Below, in pieces: positions 19,163 to 27,130 of a stretch of 35,456 bases of DNA (within the stretch, counting starts at the first letter, position 1; each line of letters begins with the position of its first letter). Made by a program: the position numbers and the translations under genes. Source of the stretch: an uncultured Lachnospiraceae bacterium (GTDB lineage Bacteria; Bacillota; Clostridia; Lachnospirales; Lachnospiraceae). The stretch is from contig CAMPAP010000145.1 in assembly GCA_946631935.1 (NCBI GenBank), positions 1 to 35,456 on the forward strand, read 5' to 3'. The notes beneath the pieces are model-generated. The model ran no database searches and was not told the DNA's origin. It saw only the letters and a list, made by a program, of their open reading frames with translations.

Positions 19163-19274
19163 AACTTGAAAAGTTTATTATGTATTTTGATTGAAAATAC
19201 TTCTTTTTACCTTTGCGTATAAATTGACCATCAGGTAAAAAGGGAGAAAAATAATTTTTTTATCCGGTGAAGAT

Positions 19275-20312
19275 ATGAGTGAAAATATAATCGAGATAAA
19301 AGATCTGAATAAAAGCTTTGTCTCCGAAAAAGGACATGTGGAAGCACTTAAAAATGTCACAATAGGAATTAAAAAGGGTGATATCTACGGGATCATCGGT
19401 CTGTCCGGTGCGGGAAAATCCACTCTGGTGAGATGCATTAATCTATTGGAAAGGCCCACTTCCGGCAAGGTGATAGTAGGCGGAAAAGATCTCATGGAGC
19501 TTAATGACAGACAGCTTCGCTCAGAAAGAAGAAAGATCGGAATGATCTTCCAGCATTTCAATCTTCTGATGCAGAGAAGTGTCATTGACAATGTTGCTTT
19601 TCCTTTGGAGATCGCAGGAAAAAGCAAAAAGGAAGCAAGAAAGAAAGCACTTGAGTATCTTGAGGCTGTGGGACTTTCGGAAAAAGCAGCGGCATATCCC
19701 GCACAGCTTTCCGGAGGGCAGAAGCAGCGCGTTGCAATAGCCCGTGTCCTTGCATCCAAGCCTGAGATACTTCTTTGCGATGAGGCTACAAGTGCACTGG
19801 ATCCCCAGACCACAAAATCGATCCTTACTCTTTTAAAAGAGATAAATGAAAAATACGGCATCACTATCGTTGTGATCACCCATGAGATGAGTGTCATACG
19901 CGAGATATGCAGCCAGGTTGCGGTTCTTGACCACGGAGAACTTGTTGAAAGCGGGAGCGTTGAGGAACTGTTCAGAAACCCGAAAACCGAGGAAGCCAAG
20001 AGACTGGTATACAGTGGAAGCACCCATGTACTCAGCATGACGAGCAAGAAAGTGGTGAGGGTCTTTTTTAACGGACAGGATTCTTATGAACCTACCATCG
20101 GCAATATAATCCTTGAAACGTCGACGCCGATAAATATTCTCTATGCCAACACTGAGAATGTAAACGGAAATGCCGTGGGGGAAATGCTTCTGCAGCTTCC
20201 GGATGATGTAGAAAAGGCAGACAGGTTTATCAGATATTTTGAAGAAAAAGGATTGAATCCAAAGGAGGTGAAGTACGATGCTGACTCAGCAGGAAATAAT
20301 GATGATAATTGA
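19275..20312 (+). CDS. metN: Methionine ABC transporter ATP-binding protein with C-terminal NIL domain
   Basis: GLSGAGKST, QLSGGQKQRVAIARVLA, LLCDEATSALDP; C-terminal NIL-like domain. Confidence 0.96.
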   Translation: MSENIIEIKDLNKSFVSEKGHVEALKNVTIGIKKGDIYGIIGLSGAGKSTLVRCINLLERPTSGKVIVGGKDLMELNDRQLRSERRKIGMIFQHFNLLMQRSVIDNVAFPLEIAGKSKKEARKKALEYLEAVGLSEKAAAYPAQLSGGQKQRVAIARVLASKPEILLCDEATSALDPQTTKSILTLLKEINEKYGITIVVITHEMSVIREICSQVAVLDHGELVESGSVEELFRNPKTEEAKRLVYSGSTHVLSMTSKKVVRVFFNGQDSYEPTIGNIILETSTPINILYANTENVNGNAVGEMLLQLPDDVEKADRFIRYFEEKGLNPKEVKYDADSAGNNDDN

Positions 20313-20940
20313 AGGTCTCAGGGATACACTTATCATTGTCGGACTGTCCACCCTGTTCGGATATCTTCTCGGACTTCCCCTTGGAATAATACTTGCAGTC
20401 ACTGACAAGGATGGAATAAAACCCAACAGGATCATTTATAAGATACTTGATCTTGTGACCAATATACTCAGGAGTTTTCCTTTTATCATTCTTCTGGTAG
20501 TTCTTATCCCCGTGACAAGAGCCATCGTGGGTAAAAGCTACGGAACAGGTGCAACCATAGTGCCCCTTGTTGTTGCGGCAGCGCCTTTTATCGGAAGAAT
20601 GGTGGAGAGTTCTCTCAAGGAAGTTGACAAGGGTGTCATTGAAGCGGCCCAGAGTCTCGGAGCAGGGAATGGGACGATAATATTTAAGGTCCTTCTTGCG
20701 GAAGCGAGAACATCACTGCTTGTAGGTGCGACCATCGCTTTTGGTACCATCCTGGGATATTCTGCCATGGCAGGAGCTGTGGGAGGTGGCGGACTTGGAA
20801 GCATCGCCATAAGATACGGATACAACAGATTTCAGCCGCAGATACTCTGGCCTTCGGTAATAATACTCATCCTTCTGGTCCAGCTTTTCCAGATCCTTGG
20901 AATGAGGATATCCGGTAAGCTCGACAGAAGAAAGAAATGA
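20278..20940 (+). CDS. metI: Methionine ABC transporter permease
   Basis: MetI signatures RSFPFIILLVVLIPVTR, EAAQSLGAGNGTIIFKVLLAEA; overlaps metN by 35 nt. Confidence 0.95.
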   Translation: MLTQQEIMMIIEGLRDTLIIVGLSTLFGYLLGLPLGIILAVTDKDGIKPNRIIYKILDLVTNILRSFPFIILLVVLIPVTRAIVGKSYGTGATIVPLVVAAAPFIGRMVESSLKEVDKGVIEAAQSLGAGNGTIIFKVLLAEARTSLLVGATIAFGTILGYSAMAGAVGGGGLGSIAIRYGYNRFQPQILWPSVIILILLVQLFQILGMRISGKLDRRKK

Positions 20941-20947
20941 TCCGGGG

Positions 20948-21454
20948 TCACACGATCCTGAATCTTAATTCCCAGAAAAAGCAAAATATGAAAAGCAGGG
21001 AAACTGCTATGGCTGCGAAGACCCTTCCTTTTGAATCAAACAGTTTAGTCAAAAGCGGCACCATGAATTTCAAAAATAAAAGTGCCATGATCCCGAAGAT
21101 GCAGCTGCTTATCAGAGAGATGCGTCCCTTATAGTTAAGGAGCCATCCTTCGTATGTCCATAGAGTTATATGGAATTTGCAGAGCACGAACATATATGTC
21201 GCGTATTCAACAGCGGTGGTTATGAGGGTGCTTCCGAAAAATATCAAAAAAGGATTCTTTGTTTTTCTGAAAACAAAATATAGTGCAAGTATTCCGAATC
21301 CGTATATGGGACAACAGGGCAGGTGTAATACTCCCCGGTCCATATATGTGCCAAAAAGAACAAATACGCAGATGATCTCATAAAGCCATCCGATGAATGA
21401 TGCGCTCATGAACATCAAAAGATATTTTGCTGTTGAATAATAATATTTTTCCAA
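20948..21454 (-). CDS. CmpB-type putative ABC transporter permease-like membrane protein
   Basis: FIGWLYEIICVFVLFGTYMDRGVLHLPCCPIYGFGILAL, pattern of the ABC_trans_CmpB family. Confidence 0.85.
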   Translation of the reverse strand: MEKYYYSTAKYLLMFMSASFIGWLYEIICVFVLFGTYMDRGVLHLPCCPIYGFGILALYFVFRKTKNPFLIFFGSTLITTAVEYATYMFVLCKFHITLWTYEGWLLNYKGRISLISSCIFGIMALLFLKFMVPLLTKLFDSKGRVFAAIAVSLLFIFCFFWELRFRIV

Positions 21455-21457
21455 TGC

Positions 21458-21940
21458 TTATTGAATTGTCTTTGTATTTGACAGAGGCGCGGAAGATGCC
21501 TCGACGGAATATCTTCCGCATGCAAAAAAGAAAAGCGGAGCTGTAGGGGTTGCGATAAATGCGGGAAGGATCAAAAGAGAGTTGACCACTGAATGCATTG
21601 CCAGCGCATCGGCACTGATCCTTGAGTAAAAAAAGGATGAAAAATAGCTTGCAACAAATTCAAGCAGACTCATTATGATGTACAGGATGAGAAAGATCAT
21701 GGCAAGATTTTTTTTGTTATCGCTTGCCTCGTTATTTATCATGATGAAAAATACTGCGTAGAAGACAAGTGAGATCGTCATGGTGAAAAGGGCTGTCGGA
21801 TAAACCATTCCGTCGTACTCCATACGGGAAAAAAATACCGGGACAATGCTTTTTTGCATAGCAACGATGCCAAACGCAAGGAGTACAGCCAGGGACTGGA
21901 GAACAAGTACAATTGTTGAAATGGTTTTTGTGGTATTCAT
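21458..21940 (-). CDS. Hypothetical membrane protein
   Basis: Multi-TM ORF; likely start MNTTKTISTIVLVLQS at 21940 rather than the longer ORF from 21994. Confidence 0.65.
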   Translation of the reverse strand: MNTTKTISTIVLVLQSLAVLLAFGIVAMQKSIVPVFFSRMEYDGMVYPTALFTMTISLVFYAVFFIMINNEASDNKKNLAMIFLILYIIMSLLEFVASYFSSFFYSRISADALAMHSVVNSLLILPAFIATPTAPLFFFACGRYSVEASSAPLSNTKTIQ

Positions 21941-22002
21941 ATAGAAGCCTACATGAAAATCCTGAATCCAGATGATTATAACATATATGGTCATGATTTT
22001 TA

Positions 22003-22048
22003 GTGATAAGCAATAGTTATAACGAGTAATAGGTTTTTGGAATTATAC
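22003..22048 (+). promoter_or_regulatory. Putative LysR-type activator site and promoter of cysK
   Basis: GTGATAAGCAATAGTTAT...ATTATAC, same spacing as the metQ upstream element. Confidence 0.55.
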
Positions 22049-22192
22049 AGGAAGCTCATATCGGTATATAGTATCAATAACAGACATACGTCAGGAGCCT
22101 GTATAGACAGGAGAAGATCAGAAACTCCTGAAAATACCAAAAGAAGGCCGGTAACACCAAAAAACAAAAACCTTAAAAGGGAGGTAAAGAAA

Positions 22193-23128
22193 ATGGGAAA
22201 GATTTATAAAAGCGCAACAGAACTTATCGGACACACACCCCTGCTTGAACTTACCAATCTGGAAAAAAAATATGACCTGAAGGCAAAGGTCCTTGCAAAG
22301 GTGGAGTATTTTAATCCTGCAGGTTCGGTTAAAGACCGTATCGCAAAGGAGATGATCGAAGCGGCTGAGAAGGACGGATCGCTTAAGAAGGGATCCACCA
22401 TCATAGAGCCCACCTCTGGCAACACCGGTATCGGACTTGCAGCCATTGCCGCAGCCAAGGGATACAGGATCATCATTGTTCTTCCCGAGACCATGAGTGT
22501 TGAGAGAAGAAATATAATTAAAGCATACGGCGCAGAGCTTGTTCTTACCGACGGATCCAAAGGGATGAAGGGAGCTATCGCAAAAGCTGAGGAGCTTCAT
22601 GCGGAGATTGAGAACAGTTTTATTCCTGCACAGTTTGATAACCCGGCAAACCCCGAAGCTCATTACAAGACCACCGGTCCCGAGATCTGGGAAGATACTG
22701 ATGGTCAGGTGGATGCATTTGTTGCGGGTGTGGGAACCGGAGGAACCATCAGCGGAGTAGGAAAATTCCTCAAGGAAAAGAAACCGGATGTGAAGATCAT
22801 AGCCGTTGAGCCTGCTTCATCACCCGTACTTTCTGAAGGAAGAAGCGGATCTCACAAGATTCAGGGAATCGGTGCCGGATTTGTTCCTGCTACACTTGAT
22901 ACAAAGATCTATGACGAAGTCATTCCCGTTGAAAATGAAGATGCTTTTGAAACTTCAAAGGATCTTACACGCACGGAAGGTTTTCAGACGGGAATCTCAT
23001 CCGGAGCAGCTCTTTATGCTGCCATTGAACTTGCAAAAAGACCTGAGTTTGAAGGCAAGACCATCGTGGCGCTTCTTCCCGACAGCGGAGACAGATATTA
23101 TTCAACCGATCTTTTCAAGGCTGACTGA
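22193..23128 (+). CDS. cysK: Cysteine synthase A (O-acetylserine sulfhydrylase)
   Basis: GHTPLLELTNL, NPAGSVKDRIAKEMI, PTSGNTGIGLA, GTGGTISGVGKFLKE. GGGAGG precedes ATG 22193. Confidence 0.97.
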   Translation: MGKIYKSATELIGHTPLLELTNLEKKYDLKAKVLAKVEYFNPAGSVKDRIAKEMIEAAEKDGSLKKGSTIIEPTSGNTGIGLAAIAAAKGYRIIIVLPETMSVERRNIIKAYGAELVLTDGSKGMKGAIAKAEELHAEIENSFIPAQFDNPANPEAHYKTTGPEIWEDTDGQVDAFVAGVGTGGTISGVGKFLKEKKPDVKIIAVEPASSPVLSEGRSGSHKIQGIGAGFVPATLDTKIYDEVIPVENEDAFETSKDLTRTEGFQTGISSGAALYAAIELAKRPEFEGKTIVALLPDSGDRYYSTDLFKAD

Positions 23129-23155
23129 CAAGATGACAGATATACCCATTTGAAA

Positions 23156-23187
23156 GGCCGGCTGCCATATGCGCAGCCGGCTTTTCG
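23156..23187 (+). terminator. Rho-independent terminator after cysK
   Basis: GCCGGCTGC-CATATGC-GCAGCCGGC-TTTT. Confidence 0.85.
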
Positions 23188-23262
23188 TATTATCGGATGT
23201 TTCGGTAGACAATGAAATGTAATAATGAGAAAATGCAATAGTGGTTTTTCCCGGAGGAAGAT

Positions 23263-24711
23263 ATGACTGTTGAAGAATTAAAAAAATACAAGGATACCGG
23301 TAAATACGACATCGCCCCCGTGAGCCTGGAGATGCTGTCAGATATGAGGACTCCCATACAGGTTTTGAGGATCCTGAAAAAGGCTTCGGATCACTGCTAT
23401 CTGCTTGAGTCTGCCGGAGATAACGACAACTGGGGAAGATATACATTTCTCGGTTATGATCCGGGGCTTGAGATCACATGCCTTGACGGAAAGCTTAAAG
23501 TTGGAGGAACGGTAAAAGAAACCGGCAGCCCCCAGGATGACATCAGGGAAGTTCTCTCTCATTACAGAAGTCCCAGGATCCCGTCCCTTCCGCCCTTTAC
23601 CGGAGGCCTTGTGGGATATTTTGCCTACGATTATATAAAATATGCGGAAAAATCCCTTAAGATAACAAGCTATGATGAGGAGAGATTCAACGATATAGAT
23701 CTGATGCTTTTTGACAAGGTCATAGCCTTTGACCACCTGAAGCAGAAGATCATTTTGATCGTAAATATCAGGCTTGACGACGTTGAGGCTGAATATGAAA
23801 AAGCGTGTAAAGAGCTTGAAAAGATCAGGGATCTTATTGAAAACGGGGAAATGTCTGTGGATATAAAAGGTCATGCCACGGGTGAATTCGTTCCTTCCCA
23901 GAGCAAAGAAGAATTCTGTGATATGGTGCGTAAAGCCAAGAAACATATCATTGAAGGAGATATTTTCCAGATAGTTTTGTCCAACAGATTGTGCGCCGAT
24001 TTTGAAGGTTCCCTCCTTGATACCTACAGGATGCTCCGCACTATTAATCCCTCTCCTTATATGTTCTACTTCTGTTCGGATGATATAGAACTTGCCGGTG
24101 CATCCCCGGAGACTCTGGTAAAGCTTCAGGATGGAGTGCTCCACACCTTTCCTCTTGCGGGAACAAGAAAGAGGGGGCTTACGGAGGAAGAGGATAACAG
24201 GCTTAAGGAAGAACTTCTTTCCGATGAAAAAGAGCTTGCCGAACATCACATGCTGGTGGATCTGGGACGTAATGATCTTGGCAGGATCTCCAAATTCGGA
24301 ACCGTTAAGGTTGAAAGACTGAAGGATGTGCTTTTCTTCTCCCATGTAATGCATATCGGATCGACGGTAAGAGGCGAGATAAGGGATGATGAAGATGCGC
24401 TGTCTGCCATAGGAAGCGTCCTTCCTGCGGGAACTCTTTCCGGAGCACCCAAGATCAGGGCATGCGAACTGATAGATGAACTGGAACATGATAACCGCGG
24501 GATCTACGGCGGTGCCATAGGTTATATTGATTTTACCGGAAATATGGATACCTGTATTTCCATCAGGCTTGCCTATAAGAAAAACGGAAAGGTATATGTA
24601 AGGAGCGGAGCCGGCATCGTTGCGGATTCCGATCCCGAATCAGAGTTTACGGAATGTATTAACAAAGCCTCTGCAATGATAAAGGCCATTGAGAAGGCAG
24701 GGGAGGTGTGA
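23263..24711 (+). CDS. trpE: Anthranilate synthase component I
   Basis: YLLESAG N-terminal LLES motif, FPLAGTRKRG (Ala rather than the PabB Lys), GASPETLVKL, SGAPKIRACELIDELE. Confidence 0.92.
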   Translation: MTVEELKKYKDTGKYDIAPVSLEMLSDMRTPIQVLRILKKASDHCYLLESAGDNDNWGRYTFLGYDPGLEITCLDGKLKVGGTVKETGSPQDDIREVLSHYRSPRIPSLPPFTGGLVGYFAYDYIKYAEKSLKITSYDEERFNDIDLMLFDKVIAFDHLKQKIILIVNIRLDDVEAEYEKACKELEKIRDLIENGEMSVDIKGHATGEFVPSQSKEEFCDMVRKAKKHIIEGDIFQIVLSNRLCADFEGSLLDTYRMLRTINPSPYMFYFCSDDIELAGASPETLVKLQDGVLHTFPLAGTRKRGLTEEEDNRLKEELLSDEKELAEHHMLVDLGRNDLGRISKFGTVKVERLKDVLFFSHVMHIGSTVRGEIRDDEDALSAIGSVLPAGTLSGAPKIRACELIDELEHDNRGIYGGAIGYIDFTGNMDTCISIRLAYKKNGKVYVRSGAGIVADSDPESEFTECINKASAMIKAIEKAGEV

Positions 24712-24712
24712 C

Positions 24713-25279
24713 ATGATTCTGCTTATAGATAATTATGACAGCTTTTCCTATAATCTGTTCCAGCTGGTGGGAGAGATAAATCCCGATATAAAGGTTGTAA
24801 GAAATGATGCATTGGGGATAGAAGATATCAGAAAACTTGCTCCGTCACACATCATCATCAGTCCCGGACCCGGAAGGCCGGAGGATGCCGGCATCTGCAT
24901 AGATGTGGTAAAGGAGCTTTCCGGAGTTTTTCCGATACTGGGAGTGTGTCTCGGACACCAGTCGATCTGCGCGGCATTTGGCGCGACAGTTACCTATGCA
25001 AAGCAGCTTATGCACGGAAAAAGCTCGGTGGTCAAGATTGACAATACCTCGGTTTTGTTCAAGGGGCTTCCCGAAAAAACGCAGGTTGCAAGATATCATT
25101 CCCTTGCGGCTTTGGAAGATACCATCCCGGACTGCCTTAAGGTAACTGCGGTAACGGATGACGGAGAGGTGATGGCAGTTGAACATAAGGACCATAAGGT
25201 TTACGGTGTTCAGTTCCATCCCGAGTCCATCCTTACGCCGGATGGCAGAACAATGATAGGAAATTTCCTTAAAGTCTGA
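24713..25279 (+). CDS. trpG: Anthranilate synthase component II (glutamine amidotransferase)
   Basis: LLIDNYDSFSYNL, ISPGPGRPEDAG, GVCLGHQSI, VQFHPESILTPDG. Confidence 0.93.
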   Translation: MILLIDNYDSFSYNLFQLVGEINPDIKVVRNDALGIEDIRKLAPSHIIISPGPGRPEDAGICIDVVKELSGVFPILGVCLGHQSICAAFGATVTYAKQLMHGKSSVVKIDNTSVLFKGLPEKTQVARYHSLAALEDTIPDCLKVTAVTDDGEVMAVEHKDHKVYGVQFHPESILTPDGRTMIGNFLKV

Positions 25280-25297
25280 TCTGAAAGCCTGGCATAA

Positions 25298-25810
25298 ATG
25301 AGTGATACGGATAAAAAATATGAGATAGTTTTGGCAACGGAAGCAGATAAAGGAGAGCTGCTTTCTCTTTACGACTCCTTAAAAGGCTATGAAGGCTGCC
25401 CCTGGGATGAAGATTACCCCTCGGAGGAAACCATAGATTTTGACCTGAAAAGGGATGCGCTTTTTGTCCTTAAAGAAGACGGGATTATAAAAGCAACAGT
25501 TTCCATAGATGATGACGATCAGGTCAGTGCGCTTGAATGCTGGAATAGTGACCTTGCTCCTGAAGCAGAGATTGCAAGGATAGGAGTCCTTCCGGATTCC
25601 CAGAAAAAAGGATACGGAAAGACAATGATCGCTTTTATCATGGAAGAGGCGGGAAGACGCGGCTATAAAGGGATCAGGATGCTTGTAAACAGATATAACC
25701 AAAAAGCTATCCGTTTGTATGCAGGATTTGACTTTAATGTGGTTGGCGAGTGCCATATGTATGATGAGGATTTTCTCTGTTACGAAAAGCCTTTGCAGGC
25801 ACGCGGTTGA
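25298..25810 (+). CDS. GNAT-family N-acetyltransferase
   Basis: IARIGVLPDSQKKGYGKTMIAFIMEEAGRRGYKGIRMLV...NQKAIRLYAGFDF. Confidence 0.92.
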   Translation: MSDTDKKYEIVLATEADKGELLSLYDSLKGYEGCPWDEDYPSEETIDFDLKRDALFVLKEDGIIKATVSIDDDDQVSALECWNSDLAPEAEIARIGVLPDSQKKGYGKTMIAFIMEEAGRRGYKGIRMLVNRYNQKAIRLYAGFDFNVVGECHMYDEDFLCYEKPLQARG

Positions 25811-25824
25811 TATGAAAAATCAGG

Positions 25825-25854
25825 AACGCTCCGGATATCTCCGGGGCGTTTTTT
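25825..25854 (+). terminator. Rho-independent terminator after GNAT gene
   Basis: AACGCTCCGG-ATATCT-CCGGGGCGTT plus T run. Confidence 0.85.
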
Positions 25855-25920
25855 CTTGTGGGAAAGGGTGAAAATATGGTAATATATTGGCTAGGTATGG
25901 CCCGAAATAAAGCCTGTTTC

Positions 25921-26046
25921 GGCCGGGCAAAAGCTAAAGCTTTCGCTCACATAAATGAGTGTCGCTTCGCGACAAGAATGGGAGGCCGGGCGAAAGCTAA
26001 AGCTTTCGCTCACATAAATTGATGTCGCTTACGCGACAGATAAGGA
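25921..26046 (+). repeat. Two tandem ~63-bp repeats with internal hairpins, in pfkA leader
   Basis: GGCCGGGC(A/G)AAAGCTAAAGCTTTCGCTCACATAAAT... at 25921 and 25984. Each unit has AAAGCTAAAGCTTT and TGTCGC-loop-GCGACA palindromes and an AGGAGG-like run. Confidence 0.85.
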
Positions 26047-26053
26047 GGAAGGT

Positions 26054-27127
26054 ATGCTTAGGATCGGTATGCTTACAAGCGGTGGTGACTGTCAGGCCTT
26101 AAATGCGGCCATGAGAGGCGTTGTAAAGACTCTCTTAAACAGCGGAACTGATGTTGAGATATATGGATTTCTTGAAGGCTATAAGGGCCTCATATACGGA
26201 AATTTCCGTATGCTTACGGGATCTGATTTTTCCGGTATCCTCACCAAGGGAGGAACGATACTCGGTTCGTCCAGAACTCCTTTTAAGACCATAACGGAAC
26301 CCGATGAAAACGGACTCGATAAGGTCGATGCAATGAAGCAGAACTATTTCAAGTTAAGACTTGACTGCCTTGTTGTTTTGGGCGGAAACGGCTCCCATAA
26401 GACTGCAAATCTGTTAAGCGAGGAGGGTCTTAATGTTGTGACTCTTCCCAAGACCATTGACAACGATCTGTGGGGAACCGATATGACTTTCGGATTCCAG
26501 TCCGCCGTTGATATCGCAACACAGGCCATCGACTGCATACATACCACCGCAGCTTCCCACGGAAGAGTATTTATCGTGGAGGTCATGGGTCATAAGGTAG
26601 GCTGGCTTACTCTGAATGCCGGAATGGCAGGAGGAGCGGATATCATCCTGGTTCCCGAGATCCCCTATGATATTGACAAGGTGGTTGACAAGATCGAAGA
26701 AAGAGAAAAGGGCGGAAGTAAATTCACCATCATTGCCGTAGCCGAAGGTGCCATTTCAAAGGATAAGGCCAAGATGTCCAAGAAGGACCGCAAGAAGGCT
26801 GATGAAAAGTCAAAATATCCTTCAGTATCATACGAGATAGCAGACCGGATCTTTCAGAAAACAGGCCGTGAAGTAAGGGTTACCGTTCCCGGCCATACAC
26901 AAAGAGGAGGAAGTCCCTGCCCTTACGACAGAGTATTTGCCACAAGGCTTGGAGCTGAAGCAGGAAAGCTCATCCTCAAGAATGAATACGGTTTTATGGT
27001 CGGTTACAGAAACCGTGAGATAGTAAAGGTACCTCTTGATGAAGTAGCGGGAAAGCTTAAATATCTTGATCCCGATGCTACCATCATCAAGGAAGCAAAA
27101 CTCACCGGAATCTGCTTCGGAGATTGA
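26054..27127 (+). CDS. pfkA: 6-phosphofructokinase
   Basis: IGMLTSGGDCQALNAAMRG, LGGNGSHKTA, LPKTIDNDLWGTD, MGHKVGWLTLNAG, PGHTQRGGSP. Confidence 0.95.
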   Translation: MLRIGMLTSGGDCQALNAAMRGVVKTLLNSGTDVEIYGFLEGYKGLIYGNFRMLTGSDFSGILTKGGTILGSSRTPFKTITEPDENGLDKVDAMKQNYFKLRLDCLVVLGGNGSHKTANLLSEEGLNVVTLPKTIDNDLWGTDMTFGFQSAVDIATQAIDCIHTTAASHGRVFIVEVMGHKVGWLTLNAGMAGGADIILVPEIPYDIDKVVDKIEEREKGGSKFTIIAVAEGAISKDKAKMSKKDRKKADEKSKYPSVSYEIADRIFQKTGREVRVTVPGHTQRGGSPCPYDRVFATRLGAEAGKLILKNEYGFMVGYRNREIVKVPLDEVAGKLKYLDPDATIIKEAKLTGICFGD

Positions 27128-27130
27128 TAA

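Noticed and set aside
22037-22192. In-frame 52-codon N-terminal extension of cysK
   Set aside because: Overlaps the predicted promoter; CysK homology begins near MGKIYKSATEL with a good Shine-Dalgarno before 22193.
23186-23262. trp leader peptide or T-box before trpE
   Set aside because: Short ORF there (MKCNNEKMQ) has no Trp codons; no T-box consensus or terminator/antiterminator pair seen.
23338-24489. 383-aa minus-strand ORF opposite trpE
   Set aside because: Shadow ORF produced by codon bias of trpE; the translated sequence shows no recognisable motifs.
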